A DNA stretch of 34,223 nt from JAYFRE01 sp034926235 (GTDB lineage Bacteria > Pseudomonadota > Alphaproteobacteria > Rhodospirillales > Magnetospirillaceae): positions 1-34,223 of the forward strand of contig JAYFRE010000085.1 in assembly GCA_034926235.1 (NCBI GenBank), in the 5' to 3' direction. A program made the translations under genes and the position numbers. Positions 17,858 to 25,089 of this stretch are shown here, piece after piece. A model generated the notes under the pieces. It saw nothing but the letters and a program-made list of their open reading frames with translations. It was not told where the DNA came from and did not search any database. Positions within the stretch are counted from its first letter, which is position 1, and every line of letters begins with the position of its first letter.

Positions 17858-19116
17858 GACCGCCTCCCTTCATTCTTCGTTTCCACCAGCGCCTGCATGC
17901 GGGTGTCAAACTGCGCCGGAGCAAAATTTCTTGGATCGGTCTGATCGCCGTCGAAATTCACATAGGACGTGCCGGTTTCCTCCCTGACGAGATCCGCGAT
18001 CTCCACATTCAGGAAGCTCATCAGCTTGCAGCTGCGGTTCAGGTGATAGGCCACACCGTCGCATTTGGCGTTCTTGACCACATCGCTGATCACCTTGACC
18101 TTATTGGACAGGCAGGTGTTGCCGTACACCGTGGCGTAGGCGGTCGCCATCTGGTCGAGATCGCCGACGTCGTAGCGGATGGACCAGGAGCCCGGATAGG
18201 TCGAGCCGACCATGTTCGCGCCAAGAGATTTCAGCGATTTGAAGGTATGCGACAGATAAGGCCAGCAGGCGATGCCTTCCCAGGCGAGCCGAAAATGTTC
18301 CTGACCATTGAAAGCGTCGATGCCCTTGTCGATCTTTTCCTGCATTTCCTCGGCAAATCTCGTGAAAACGATTTCCGAGTCTTTTTTGCTTCTGGCGCAA
18401 ACGATCAGGGCCATGAAGTTGAAGATGTCGAACCCCTTCATCGGCGAAGGTTTGACTTCGGCCATGGCCATCGCCTTGTCCCAGGCTCGAACCGAACGCT
18501 GGGTCTGTTCCTGCACCTTGGTGAATTTTTCGTAGTCGAACGGCTTGTGACAGATCTCTTCGAGCTGTCTGATCGCATAGCCGAACTGGTCCCGAATATA
18601 GTCTTTCGTGTATTGGGGAACCGGCATGGTATGATTATAGGGAACGTCGATAATGATGTAAGGGACGTTCAGCTCTATGGCAATGTTCTCATACCACTTC
18701 AATAAGGTATTGCAGATGTTGTTGCAGATAAGAATGAAGTCAGGTAGCGGCACTCGCTCGGCGGGACAGTCCTCCAGTATTTTCGGTGTTTTCCCGGTCA
18801 GAGCCTCTTCTTTCAGAAGCTCCATATAGGCGATATTAACTCGCGCGTAGGAGCAGATGTCGATGGAATAACCCAGATTCTCCGCCACGCCAATCATATC
18901 GAGAGCGCCCTTCTTGGCACCGATGGCCGCCGCATGATTCTCCGGATACACGGTGCAGACATCCATGACTTCGCAGAATTCTGATGGAGCTATGGATGAA
19001 GACCAACACACCAATTTCCCATTCTTCCGAGCGGATCGTGCGTCTTCGTATGATTTACTCAAAAAATAATCCAGAAGCTCTCTAGAGCCCATTTTCGACA
19101 AATCTGGATCAGACAT
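17854..19116 (-). CDS. 2-Hydroxyacyl-CoA dehydratase, large (alpha) subunit
   Basis: A 420-residue member of the HgdA/FldB/HadB family. The N-terminal CWSSSIAPSEFCEVMDVCTVYPENHAA (split here as motifs around Cys37, Cys48 and Cys54) is typical. Cys88 lies in DICSYARVN. The pair Cys131/Cys135 lies in ICNNICNTL, where a [4Fe-4S] cluster is expected. IDVPYNHTMP resembles the substrate pocket loop of the family. A later ACWPYLSH and RSCKLMSF are also conserved-looking. A good AAGGAG site lies before the ATG at 19116. Its length is nearer to lactoyl- or 2-hydroxyisocaproyl-CoA dehydratases than to the longer HgdA. Chain length and substrate cannot be read from sequence alone. Confidence 0.9.
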   Translation of the reverse strand: MSDPDLSKMGSRELLDYFLSKSYEDARSARKNGKLVCWSSSIAPSEFCEVMDVCTVYPENHAAAIGAKKGALDMIGVAENLGYSIDICSYARVNIAYMELLKEEALTGKTPKILEDCPAERVPLPDFILICNNICNTLLKWYENIAIELNVPYIIIDVPYNHTMPVPQYTKDYIRDQFGYAIRQLEEICHKPFDYEKFTKVQEQTQRSVRAWDKAMAMAEVKPSPMKGFDIFNFMALIVCARSKKDSEIVFTRFAEEMQEKIDKGIDAFNGQEHFRLAWEGIACWPYLSHTFKSLKSLGANMVGSTYPGSWSIRYDVGDLDQMATAYATVYGNTCLSNKVKVISDVVKNAKCDGVAYHLNRSCKLMSFLNVEIADLVREETGTSYVNFDGDQTDPRNFAPAQFDTRMQALVETKNEGRRS

Positions 19117-19152
19117 TTTTAACTCCTTATTCCTTCTCTATTGCTCTACCGT

Positions 19153-19704
19153 CTATGCAGTAGCAACATTTTTATTTTTTATTGACTTAAATTTACTAAA
19201 TAAATTGCACATTTTTTCTTTTATGAACTCGAAGCTACTGATGTCGTCAGCCTCAAGGACAACGTTATTCTCCTCTCCATTGATGTCTGTATAGTTTACA
19301 TAAATAATATGGCGAAATTTGTCTTTAAAAATCATAGGAGCGAAAGGTCCAAATAGAACAAAGCTCTTAAATCTGCTCTGAGATTTCTGTTTTATAATAA
19401 AAAAATCTTGCTCATTACATTTAGACATTGGTATTTCAGCGCAATATCCATCATCATCAAACAATATATATTGATCTCCTTTGACCCCGAGCCGCATATA
19501 AACAGCATAGGGATGGTCTGGCAGCCCACCTTGATAGGCGATCTTGCCGAGGAGATCGAATGAACCCAACTTTTCTTCAGCAAGATGCAATCCTTGCTCG
19601 TCACGCCGTTGTATATCGTCTAGACGGGCATAACCTCTTCTTGTTAAGAAGACAACGAGCACAGAAATAGCAATTGTATAAATAATAATGCTGCCTGTTT
19701 CCAT
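19153..19704 (-). CDS. Unknown membrane-anchored protein within the dehydratase operon
   Basis: A 183-residue protein that I do not recognise. Residues 5-22 (SIIIYTIAISVLVVFLTR) form one membrane anchor followed by positive charges. The remaining ~160 residues are soluble, should face the cytoplasm, and look like a beta-rich domain (YAVYMRLGVKGDQYILFDDDG, HIIYVNYTDI, VVLEADDISSFEF). It ends in a basic helix. The gene is much more AT-rich than its neighbours, as is the sequence on both sides of it. It lies 36 bases upstream of the dehydratase large subunit and 77 bases after the transporter, on the same strand, so it is probably co-transcribed. A hairpin (19731-19763) precedes it. It may be a recent insertion or a true accessory of the pathway. 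Confidence 0.7.
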   Translation of the reverse strand: METGSIIIYTIAISVLVVFLTRRGYARLDDIQRRDEQGLHLAEEKLGSFDLLGKIAYQGGLPDHPYAVYMRLGVKGDQYILFDDDGYCAEIPMSKCNEQDFFIIKQKSQSRFKSFVLFGPFAPMIFKDKFRHIIYVNYTDINGEENNVVLEADDISSFEFIKEKMCNLFSKFKSIKNKNVATA

Positions 19705-19730
19705 CGTATCCCCCGAATTATTTAAGATTT

Positions 19731-19763
19731 GGAAGCCATGAAGAACTACATTTCATGGCTTCC
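19731..19763. repeat. 12-bp hairpin between transporter gene and unknown gene
   Basis: GGAAGCCATGAA (19731-19742) and TTCATGGCTTCC (19752-19763) form a perfect 12-bp stem with a 9-base loop. On the transcribed minus strand it starts 18 bases after the transporter stop and is followed by an A/T-rich run without a clean T-tract. It is a likely partial terminator or RNA-processing/stability element within the operon. Confidence 0.6.
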
Positions 19764-19781
19764 GGATCTTTATTATTTTTC

Positions 19782-21116
19782 TTATTGAGCCGCCGTGTAT
19801 TCGACTCTCTTTCTCGGAGAGAGCCGGCTGTAGTCGTTGGCGATGTAAAGAATCCCACCCAGGAACGCGACGCCAACGACCAGATAGAGGGCGTGGTTAT
19901 ACCCATCCACCACCGTCGCGCCCGCCCCGATGAGGAAGCCCGAAATCAGCGGCGCGACCAGGCCGCTGAGATTGCCGGTCGCATTCTTGCAGGCGGAAAT
20001 CGTGCCGGCCTGGCCATAGGGTGCAATGTCGTTGTCAAGCGACCAGACATTGGACGCCCCGAAGGAATAGACGACCATCGACAAGGACAGAAACGCGACG
20101 GTCCAAACCGGATCGGGTGCCTGCACCGCCAATAGCATGGTCGATGAACCGCCCATCAGGCAGATCGCCATGCCCACGCGCCGCACCTTGTTAAGGTTGT
20201 AGCCTTTGCGGAGCAGGCCATCGAAGAACCAGCCGCCATAAATTTCTGCGATGATACCCAGGATGAATGGGATCATGGCCGCAAAACCCATGGTTTTCAG
20301 ATCCATCGAGCGGGCCTGAACCAGATAGGCGGGGATCCATGATGTGAAGACGTGCCAATAATATGTGTACGTGAAATATCCGATGAACAGCAGCACCGTC
20401 TTCTTGTAAGTGAACAATTCAAGGACGGGAACGGGCTTTGTGGTGACGACGTGCCCATCCTGATTTATTACTTCATCCTGACGAATGTAGTCTATTTCTT
20501 CCCGGCTTACTTTCGGATGTTTATCCGGTTCATGATAAGTGGCATGCCAATACAAGGAGTAGGCCATGGCGATGATACCGGTGACGACGAAAGAGGCCTG
20601 CCAACCGAAATGCACGATCAGCCACGCCACCAATGGTGGGGCGATACCACTTCCCACGCGGGCGCAAGAATCGAAGCAGGCCGACGCCAAGGTTCTTTCC
20701 CTTTTGGGAATCCAAACGGAGACCACCTGAGCTGCGGCGGGATAAGCCGGTCCCTCAGCCACGCCCAACAGGATGCGTACGGCCATGAAACTCCAGAAGC
20801 CATGCACGAGGGCCGTGGCTGCGGTGGCCAATCCCCAGAGAAAACAGGAAACAGTCAGCAGTGTCTTTGCACCGAATTTGACGAGCAAAACGCCGGCCGG
20901 GATCATAACCAGCACATAAGACCAGTAGAACGCGCTCATCAGAACGCCCATCTGATCGGCAGAAAGATTCAATTCCTTCATGAGAGTAGGCGTCGCGACC
21001 GACAGATTGACGCGATCGATGTAATTGATCGCGATCATGCCCATGACCAACCCCAACGCGACGACTCTTTTTCGGGTTGGCAGTTTTCCGCTGCCTAATA
21101 CATTGGGTGAAACCAT
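19782..21116 (-). CDS. MFS organic-anion transporter (ACS family)
   Basis: A 444-residue transporter with about 12 hydrophobic helices. The first helix and loop, with GMIAINYIDRVNLSVATPTL, carry the anion:cation symporter (ACS) family signature. The later PAAAQVVSVWIPKRER motif is the usual family segment after helix 4. ACS members import carboxylates and sugar acids with protons. In this operon it should import the hydroxy acid that the CoA-transferase and dehydratase handle; this is inference from context. The ATG at 21116 has AAGGG upstream; an earlier GTG at 21155 would add 13 residues that do not match the family start. A 248-base gap upstream may hold an internal promoter. Confidence 0.88.
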   Translation of the reverse strand: MVSPNVLGSGKLPTRKRVVALGLVMGMIAINYIDRVNLSVATPTLMKELNLSADQMGVLMSAFYWSYVLVMIPAGVLLVKFGAKTLLTVSCFLWGLATAATALVHGFWSFMAVRILLGVAEGPAYPAAAQVVSVWIPKRERTLASACFDSCARVGSGIAPPLVAWLIVHFGWQASFVVTGIIAMAYSLYWHATYHEPDKHPKVSREEIDYIRQDEVINQDGHVVTTKPVPVLELFTYKKTVLLFIGYFTYTYYWHVFTSWIPAYLVQARSMDLKTMGFAAMIPFILGIIAEIYGGWFFDGLLRKGYNLNKVRRVGMAICLMGGSSTMLLAVQAPDPVWTVAFLSLSMVVYSFGASNVWSLDNDIAPYGQAGTISACKNATGNLSGLVAPLISGFLIGAGATVVDGYNHALYLVVGVAFLGGILYIANDYSRLSPRKRVEYTAAQ

Positions 21117-21170
21117 CACTATAACCCTTTTTATGAACACAATTTGACACGTCACAGTCTATCTTGCGCC

Positions 21171-21186
21171 AATATTTCTAAATATT
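21171..21186. repeat. AT-rich inverted repeat upstream of the transporter gene
   Basis: AATATTT-CT-AAATATT is a perfect 7-bp inverted repeat with a two-base centre, 55 bases before the transporter ATG, in the longest gap inside the operon. It is a possible operator. No matching regulator is evident in the window. Confidence 0.35.
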
Positions 21187-21364
21187 CATGCCTGTAAATC
21201 CATATATATTTGCATTTTCCCCTCCTAATATTTCTGTATCTAGATTTCTACACTTGTGATTGTGGCAGTATTGGCGAATCTCTTCTTGCGCGAGAGCCAC
21301 ACCTCTCCCACACCCGCGATCCGGACCGAAGATCGGTCGGACCGCGAATCATGGGAATGTTCCG

Positions 21365-22216
21365 TCAGGAATAATCGTAGAAACCCCGCCCGGTTTTCCG
21401 CCCAAGCCGCCCGATGGAGGCCATCTTTCTAAGTAGTGGGGCTGGTTTATAGTAGGTGTCGCCAAATTCTTCATAGAGGACTTCCATGACCGCTAACTGG
21501 ATGTCCACACCCACCAGATCGATAAGCTCCAGCGGTCCCATGGGATGGCCGCAACCGAATTTCAGCCCTTTGTCGATGTCTTCGGGCGCGCATCCGCTAC
21601 TGTCCAAAAGATTGACAGCTGCGTTCAGCATCGGACTGAACACGCGGTTGACGATGAAGGCGCTGGTGTCCTTGGCGACGATTGTGACCTTACCGAGATG
21701 GACACCGATGGCCTCGATGCGCTGAATGGTTTCAGGTGTCGTGGCGAGTCCCTTGACGATCTCTAGCAACTTCATCGACGGTACGGGGTTGAAAAAATGC
21801 ATGCCCGCGAACCGACCCGGATTCGCCACCACCGACGAAATAGCCGTGATTGAAATCGTCGATGTGTTGCTGGCAAGAATGGCGTCCACCTTGCAGATTC
21901 CGCTGAGCTTGGCGAAAAGCGCCTTTTTGGTGTCGATGTTTTCGGTAATGGCCTCAATCACCAGATCCGCATCGGCAGCCAAGCCCAGATCCCCGCTGAC
22001 GGTCAGACGGGACAAACAGTCCGCCTTTTCCGTTTCCGTCATCCGCCCCTTGGCCACAGCCTTGCCGAAGGCCTTGTCCAGGCCGCTTGTCGCTTTCTCG
22101 AGAGCGGCGGGAAAGGAGTCGCACAACGTCACGGACAAACCAGCCTGAAGCCCCACCTGGGCGATACCGCTCCCCATGGCGCCCGAACCGACAACGAACA
22201 ATGTTTTGATATTCAT
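21365..22216 (-). CDS. 3-Hydroxyacyl-CoA (3-hydroxybutyryl-CoA) dehydrogenase
   Basis: A 283-residue NAD(P)-dependent dehydrogenase of the single-domain 3-hydroxybutyryl-CoA type. The Rossmann loop is VVGSGAMGSGIAQ (about residues 9-21). The catalytic region has SNTSTISIT and the MHFFNPVPSMKLLEIV segment with the active-site His. The C-terminal domain has GFIVNR-like AFIVNRVFSPMLNAAV and a GPLELIDLVG motif. It would oxidise 3-hydroxyacyl-CoA to 3-oxoacyl-CoA. The length fits Hbd/PaaH rather than the large FadB fusion. ATG 22216 follows a G-rich ribosome-binding stretch, 11 bases after the thiolase stop, so the two genes are co-transcribed. Confidence 0.93.
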   Translation of the reverse strand: MNIKTLFVVGSGAMGSGIAQVGLQAGLSVTLCDSFPAALEKATSGLDKAFGKAVAKGRMTETEKADCLSRLTVSGDLGLAADADLVIEAITENIDTKKALFAKLSGICKVDAILASNTSTISITAISSVVANPGRFAGMHFFNPVPSMKLLEIVKGLATTPETIQRIEAIGVHLGKVTIVAKDTSAFIVNRVFSPMLNAAVNLLDSSGCAPEDIDKGLKFGCGHPMGPLELIDLVGVDIQLAVMEVLYEEFGDTYYKPAPLLRKMASIGRLGRKTGRGFYDYS

Positions 22217-22227
22217 GGCGAGCCCCC

Positions 22228-23439
22228 CTAAACGCTGATGTTTTCGATGATCAGGGCCATGCCCTGCCCCCCACCGATACACAGGCTGGCCACGCCATAA
22301 CGAACCTTCCTGCGCTTCATCTCGTAGATCAGCGTGGTCAGGATGCGCGTTCCGCTATTGCCGAGGGCGTGTCCCAAGGCCACGGCTCCGCCATTCACAT
22401 TGACCCGCTCATAGAGATCCGTGCCGGGAAGCATCCCCAATTCCTTGAGAACCCCCAGGGATTGGGCCGAAAAAGCCTCGTTGATTTCGAACAGACCGAT
22501 GTCTTCCAGCGTCAGGCCCGCCTTGCGCAACGCCTTGCGAATCGCCGGAGCCGGACCGATGCCCATGATGCGGGGATCAACTCCGACGCTGGAGCTGCTG
22601 ACGATGCGCACCAGGGGCGTACATCCCAGGCTGGCCGCTTTTTCTTCGTCCATCACCACGACACAGGACGCGCCGTCATTCATGCCCGACGCATTGCCGG
22701 CGGTGACCGAACCGCCCTTCTTGAACACCGCCTTCATCTGGCCCAACGTTTCCAGGGTGGTCTCGGGGCGGGGATGCTCATCGACGCTGAACAGGATGCT
22801 TTTTTTCTTCAGCTGAATCTCAAAAGGCAGAATTTCGTCCACAAACCGCCCCGCATCGATCGCGGCCTTAGCCTTCTGCTGGCTGTGTAACGCGAAACGG
22901 TCCTGTTCCTCGCGAGGGATGCCGTATTTTTCCGCGACATTCTCCGCCGTCAGCCCCATGTTCAGTCCCGGATACAGGGAAGAAGGCTGAACCATGGTCA
23001 CGCCATGACTGAAGGTATCGAACAATTGGGCATTGCCCAGGCGGAACCCCTCATAGCGGGCGGAAGGCGGCAGGTAGTAAGTCAGCCGAGACATGGTTTC
23101 CACACCGCCAGCCATGACGATGTCGGCCTCCCCAGCCTGAATTTCATAGGTGGCAGAAACCACCGCCTGCAGCGACGAGGCGCATTGGCGATCGACCGCA
23201 TACGCTGGAACGCTTTCCGGCACACCCGCGATCAGGGCGGCGCAGCGCGCCACGTTCGGCGTATAGCCGTAGACATCGCCTAGGATAACCTGATCGATCT
23301 GGCCCAGATCGATGCTGGACCGGCAGGCGGCTTCCTTGATGACCGCACTGGCGAGATCCTGAGCCTCCACAGTCTTCAGACTGCCGAGATATCCGCCGAC
23401 AGCGGTTCTCACGGCCGAAGTAATGACACAGTTGCGCAT
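22228..23439 (-). CDS. Acetyl-CoA acetyltransferase / 3-ketoacyl-CoA thiolase
   Basis: A 403-residue thiolase of normal length. The nucleophile is Cys86 in DRQCASSLQ. The second pair of catalytic residues is His357 in GGAVALGHALGNSG and Cys387 in LCIGGGQG. NEAFSAQ is also present. It would split 3-oxoacyl-CoA with CoA into acetyl-CoA and a shortened acyl-CoA; with acetoacetyl-CoA the products are two acetyl-CoA. It lies between the hydratase and dehydrogenase genes, and the three together make the lower, beta-oxidation-like end of the pathway. Whether it is degradative or biosynthetic in isolation cannot be told by eye; the context argues for degradation. Confidence 0.93.
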   Translation of the reverse strand: MRNCVITSAVRTAVGGYLGSLKTVEAQDLASAVIKEAACRSSIDLGQIDQVILGDVYGYTPNVARCAALIAGVPESVPAYAVDRQCASSLQAVVSATYEIQAGEADIVMAGGVETMSRLTYYLPPSARYEGFRLGNAQLFDTFSHGVTMVQPSSLYPGLNMGLTAENVAEKYGIPREEQDRFALHSQQKAKAAIDAGRFVDEILPFEIQLKKKSILFSVDEHPRPETTLETLGQMKAVFKKGGSVTAGNASGMNDGASCVVVMDEEKAASLGCTPLVRIVSSSSVGVDPRIMGIGPAPAIRKALRKAGLTLEDIGLFEINEAFSAQSLGVLKELGMLPGTDLYERVNVNGGAVALGHALGNSGTRILTTLIYEMKRRKVRYGVASLCIGGGQGMALIIENISV

Positions 23440-23511
23440 ATGATAATTTTCCTATCGTCAATTTTGTTTCGTTCACCGGCGCCATGCAGTCATGGCATCG
23501 GGAAAAAGCGT

Positions 23512-24297
23512 TTAGCGGCCGCCAAATCGCGGCGTGCGCTTTTCAATGAAAGCGGTCACGCCTTCCTTGATGTCCTCGGTCATGAAGGCGTCCTGCCACA
23601 GTTCAGCCTCCACGCTGATGGCTTCGCGCAATGAAACGTCCGCGCCACGATTCACCGCCGCCTTGGCCAACCGCAAAATGACCTGAGAGTGGGATGCGAT
23701 CCGCCCTGCGATCTCCTTGGCCCTGGTCAAGGCTTCACCGCAAGGCACCACCTGGTTGAGAAAACCGGAAGCCAGGGCCCTGCCGCAATCGATGGGCTCT
23801 CCGGTGAAGATCATCTCCTTCGCCAAAGCCGAGCCCGCCAGACGGGGCATCCGCTGGGTGCCTCCGCCACCCGGAAACAAGCCCAGATTTATTTCCGGCA
23901 ATCCAAATTTGGCGTTTTCGGAGGCGATGCGTATGTCGCAGGCCAACGCCAGCTCAAGACCGGCTCCAAAGGCGAGCCCGTTGATGGCCGCGATTGTCGG
24001 TTTCGGGAAATTCTCGATGTAATCCCAGACCTCGTAGACGGTCCTGGCAAAGCCGTAAGCGGCCCCCGGAATTCCGAACATGTCAGGAAAACTTTTGATG
24101 TCTGCCCCGGCCATAAAGGCCTTTTCACCATTTCCGGTGATGACGACCGCCGAAACCTCCCGGTCTTGCTCGATATCCTGAAAACACCGCTTCAGCCCAT
24201 CTCGCACCTTGATGGTAAGGACGTTGACTGGTGGGTTCATGATGGTGACCACGGCCACTTTGTTTTCTTTTGTCCAGGCGACCACTGCACTGTCCAT
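23512..24297 (-). CDS. Enoyl-CoA hydratase
   Basis: A 261-residue crotonase-family protein. The oxyanion-hole segment is AFMAGADIKSF. Both catalytic glutamates of true hydratases are present, Glu115 in GAGLELALACD and Glu135 in GLPEINLGLFPGGGGTQR, twenty residues apart as in the rat enzyme. It would add water to the 2-enoyl-CoA made by the dehydratase, giving 3-hydroxyacyl-CoA. It is the first gene of the operon. The ATG at 24297 has AGGGAG about ten bases upstream, and the 5' leader from the predicted promoters is 150-310 bases long. A role as isomerase is less likely given both glutamates. Confidence 0.93.
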   Translation of the reverse strand: MDSAVVAWTKENKVAVVTIMNPPVNVLTIKVRDGLKRCFQDIEQDREVSAVVITGNGEKAFMAGADIKSFPDMFGIPGAAYGFARTVYEVWDYIENFPKPTIAAINGLAFGAGLELALACDIRIASENAKFGLPEINLGLFPGGGGTQRMPRLAGSALAKEMIFTGEPIDCGRALASGFLNQVVPCGEALTRAKEIAGRIASHSQVILRLAKAAVNRGADVSLREAISVEAELWQDAFMTEDIKEGVTAFIEKRTPRFGGR

Positions 24298-24451
24298 GGA
24301 TAGACACTCCCTAGTGTTATTAATGTAATCTTTCTTTGATACTTAATATAAATTTCAGTTTTTTCTTTATTTACAGGGAGCGCCACACCTTCCCTTTTGT
24401 ATCGCGGCCGATGCAGCCCCCCCCAATTCAGCTATGACCTAATGGTGTGGT

Positions 24452-24467
24452 AGCAATCCCTATGCCA
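24452..24467 (-). promoter_or_regulatory. Sigma-54 promoter of the dehydratase operon
   Basis: Read on the minus strand this is TGGCATAGGGATTGCT, with GG (24466-24465) and GC (24454-24453) separated by exactly 10 bases. It matches the TGGCAY-N5-TTGCW consensus closely. It points at the enoyl-CoA hydratase gene, about 155 bases downstream. The AcoR-type activator at 12301-14253 is the natural partner. Confidence 0.75.
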
Positions 24468-24612
24468 TGTCCGCGAATCGATCCGCCTTCTTTCTCCATT
24501 CCCCAAGAACACCCTGTTGACCAGGCCACTTTTTCAAAAAATTGCTGAATAATTGTTTTTTATTTTCCCCACAATGGTCGCTGCCTTAGAAGACGTGATG
24601 GAAAAATCTAAA

Positions 24613-24654
24613 TATATAAAAATTAGTTATTGATCATTTATTGATAAATATCAA
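24613..24654 (-). promoter_or_regulatory. FNR/FixK box with -10 element (anaerobic promoter)
   Basis: TTGAT-AAAT-ATCAA at 24641-24654 is a perfect FNR/FixK/Anr-type palindrome. On the minus strand a TATATA hexamer at 24618-24613 is centred 32 bases downstream of the box centre. This is the spacing of a class II FNR promoter (site at -41.5). Transcription would start near 24606 and read into the dehydratase operon. Confidence 0.65.
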
Positions 24655-24661
24655 AATATTC

Positions 24662-24682
24662 CCATCCGCAGATCGCGGATGG
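24662..24682. repeat. GC-rich hairpin beside the FNR box
   Basis: CCATCCGC (24662-24669) and GCGGATGG (24675-24682) form a perfect 8-bp stem with a 5-base loop, seven bases from the FNR box and inside AT-rich DNA. On the + strand a T-rich run follows, so it could be a terminator. It could also be an activator site. Confidence 0.45.
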
Positions 24683-24942
24683 TTATTATTGTTTTATTTT
24701 TGATATAAGGATGATGTGCGCCTGTCATGCTCGTCATTTAAGCGCATAAACGGATAATATTTTTGATTTATTATTAATTTTTTATTGGCGCCTGTGGCGG
24801 AATACGGTTGTTTTCCTTGATTTTTTCTATCATTGGTTGCCGCTGTGCGGGGCCATCTATCTCATATTTTATATATTCCTGTATGGTGATGGTCGCGCGA
24901 CGCGGCCGCCCTTGAGACAAAGTGAATCTGACCCCGACCACC

Positions 24943-24959
24943 TGATACAGAATGTATCA
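24943..24959. repeat. Inverted repeat downstream of nifV
   Basis: TGATACA-GAA-TGTATCA is a perfect 7-bp inverted repeat with a 3-base centre, about 130 bases after the nifV stop. The role is unknown: a regulator site or a small hairpin. Confidence 0.4.
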
Positions 24960-25003
24960 ACGGCGGACAGTCCGATCGCTCATGCGGGAGACAAAAGGAA
25001 AGG

Positions 25004-25020
25004 CGGGTCCTCAAAACCCG
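25004..25020 (-). terminator. Weak terminator candidate after nifV
   Basis: A 5-bp CGGGT/ACCCG stem with a 7-base loop. On the minus strand it is followed by a pyrimidine run, CCTTTCCTTTTG. It lies 70 bases after the nifV stop. Confidence 0.3.
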
Positions 25021-25089
25021 TTGGGACAGGAAAGAATCATATCTCTCCGCCCATATCCGGACCCGTTCATATCACCTGGAAAGGGTCGG

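Larger units (their letters stand above)
24298..25089. other. Long AT-rich control region between the dehydratase operon and nifV
   Basis: 792 bases with no convincing gene. The left part holds a sigma-54 promoter (24452-24467), a TATATA element (24613-24618), an FNR/FixK box (24641-24654) and a hairpin (24662-24682). The right part holds an inverted repeat (24943-24959) and a weak terminator candidate for nifV (25004-25020). Sequence 24541-24800 is strikingly AT-rich. An IHF-like match (24649-24661, 12 of 13 consensus positions by eye) overlaps the end of the FNR box. Confidence 0.7.

Noticed and set aside
16739..19116. Benzoyl-CoA reductase subunits instead of a dehydratase
   Set aside because: There is only one activator ATPase gene rather than the two ATPase subunits of class I reductases. 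The neighbours are short-chain CoA enzymes, with no ring-cleavage genes.
21212..21225. GG-N10-GC spacing on the minus strand upstream of the transporter gene, as a second sigma-54 promoter
   Set aside because: Only the GG and TGCA parts fit; the -24 region (AGGAGG) departs too far from TGGCAC.
24515..24530. TGT-N10-ACT, a near NifA site upstream of the dehydratase sigma-54 promoter
   Set aside because: The last base breaks the TGT-N10-ACA rule and the operon has its own AcoR-type activator. Single-mismatch matches are common.
24895..24942. Sequence resembling the flank of a REP-type or transposon repeat
   Set aside because: The resemblance is from memory only; I see no terminal repeats or second copy in the window.
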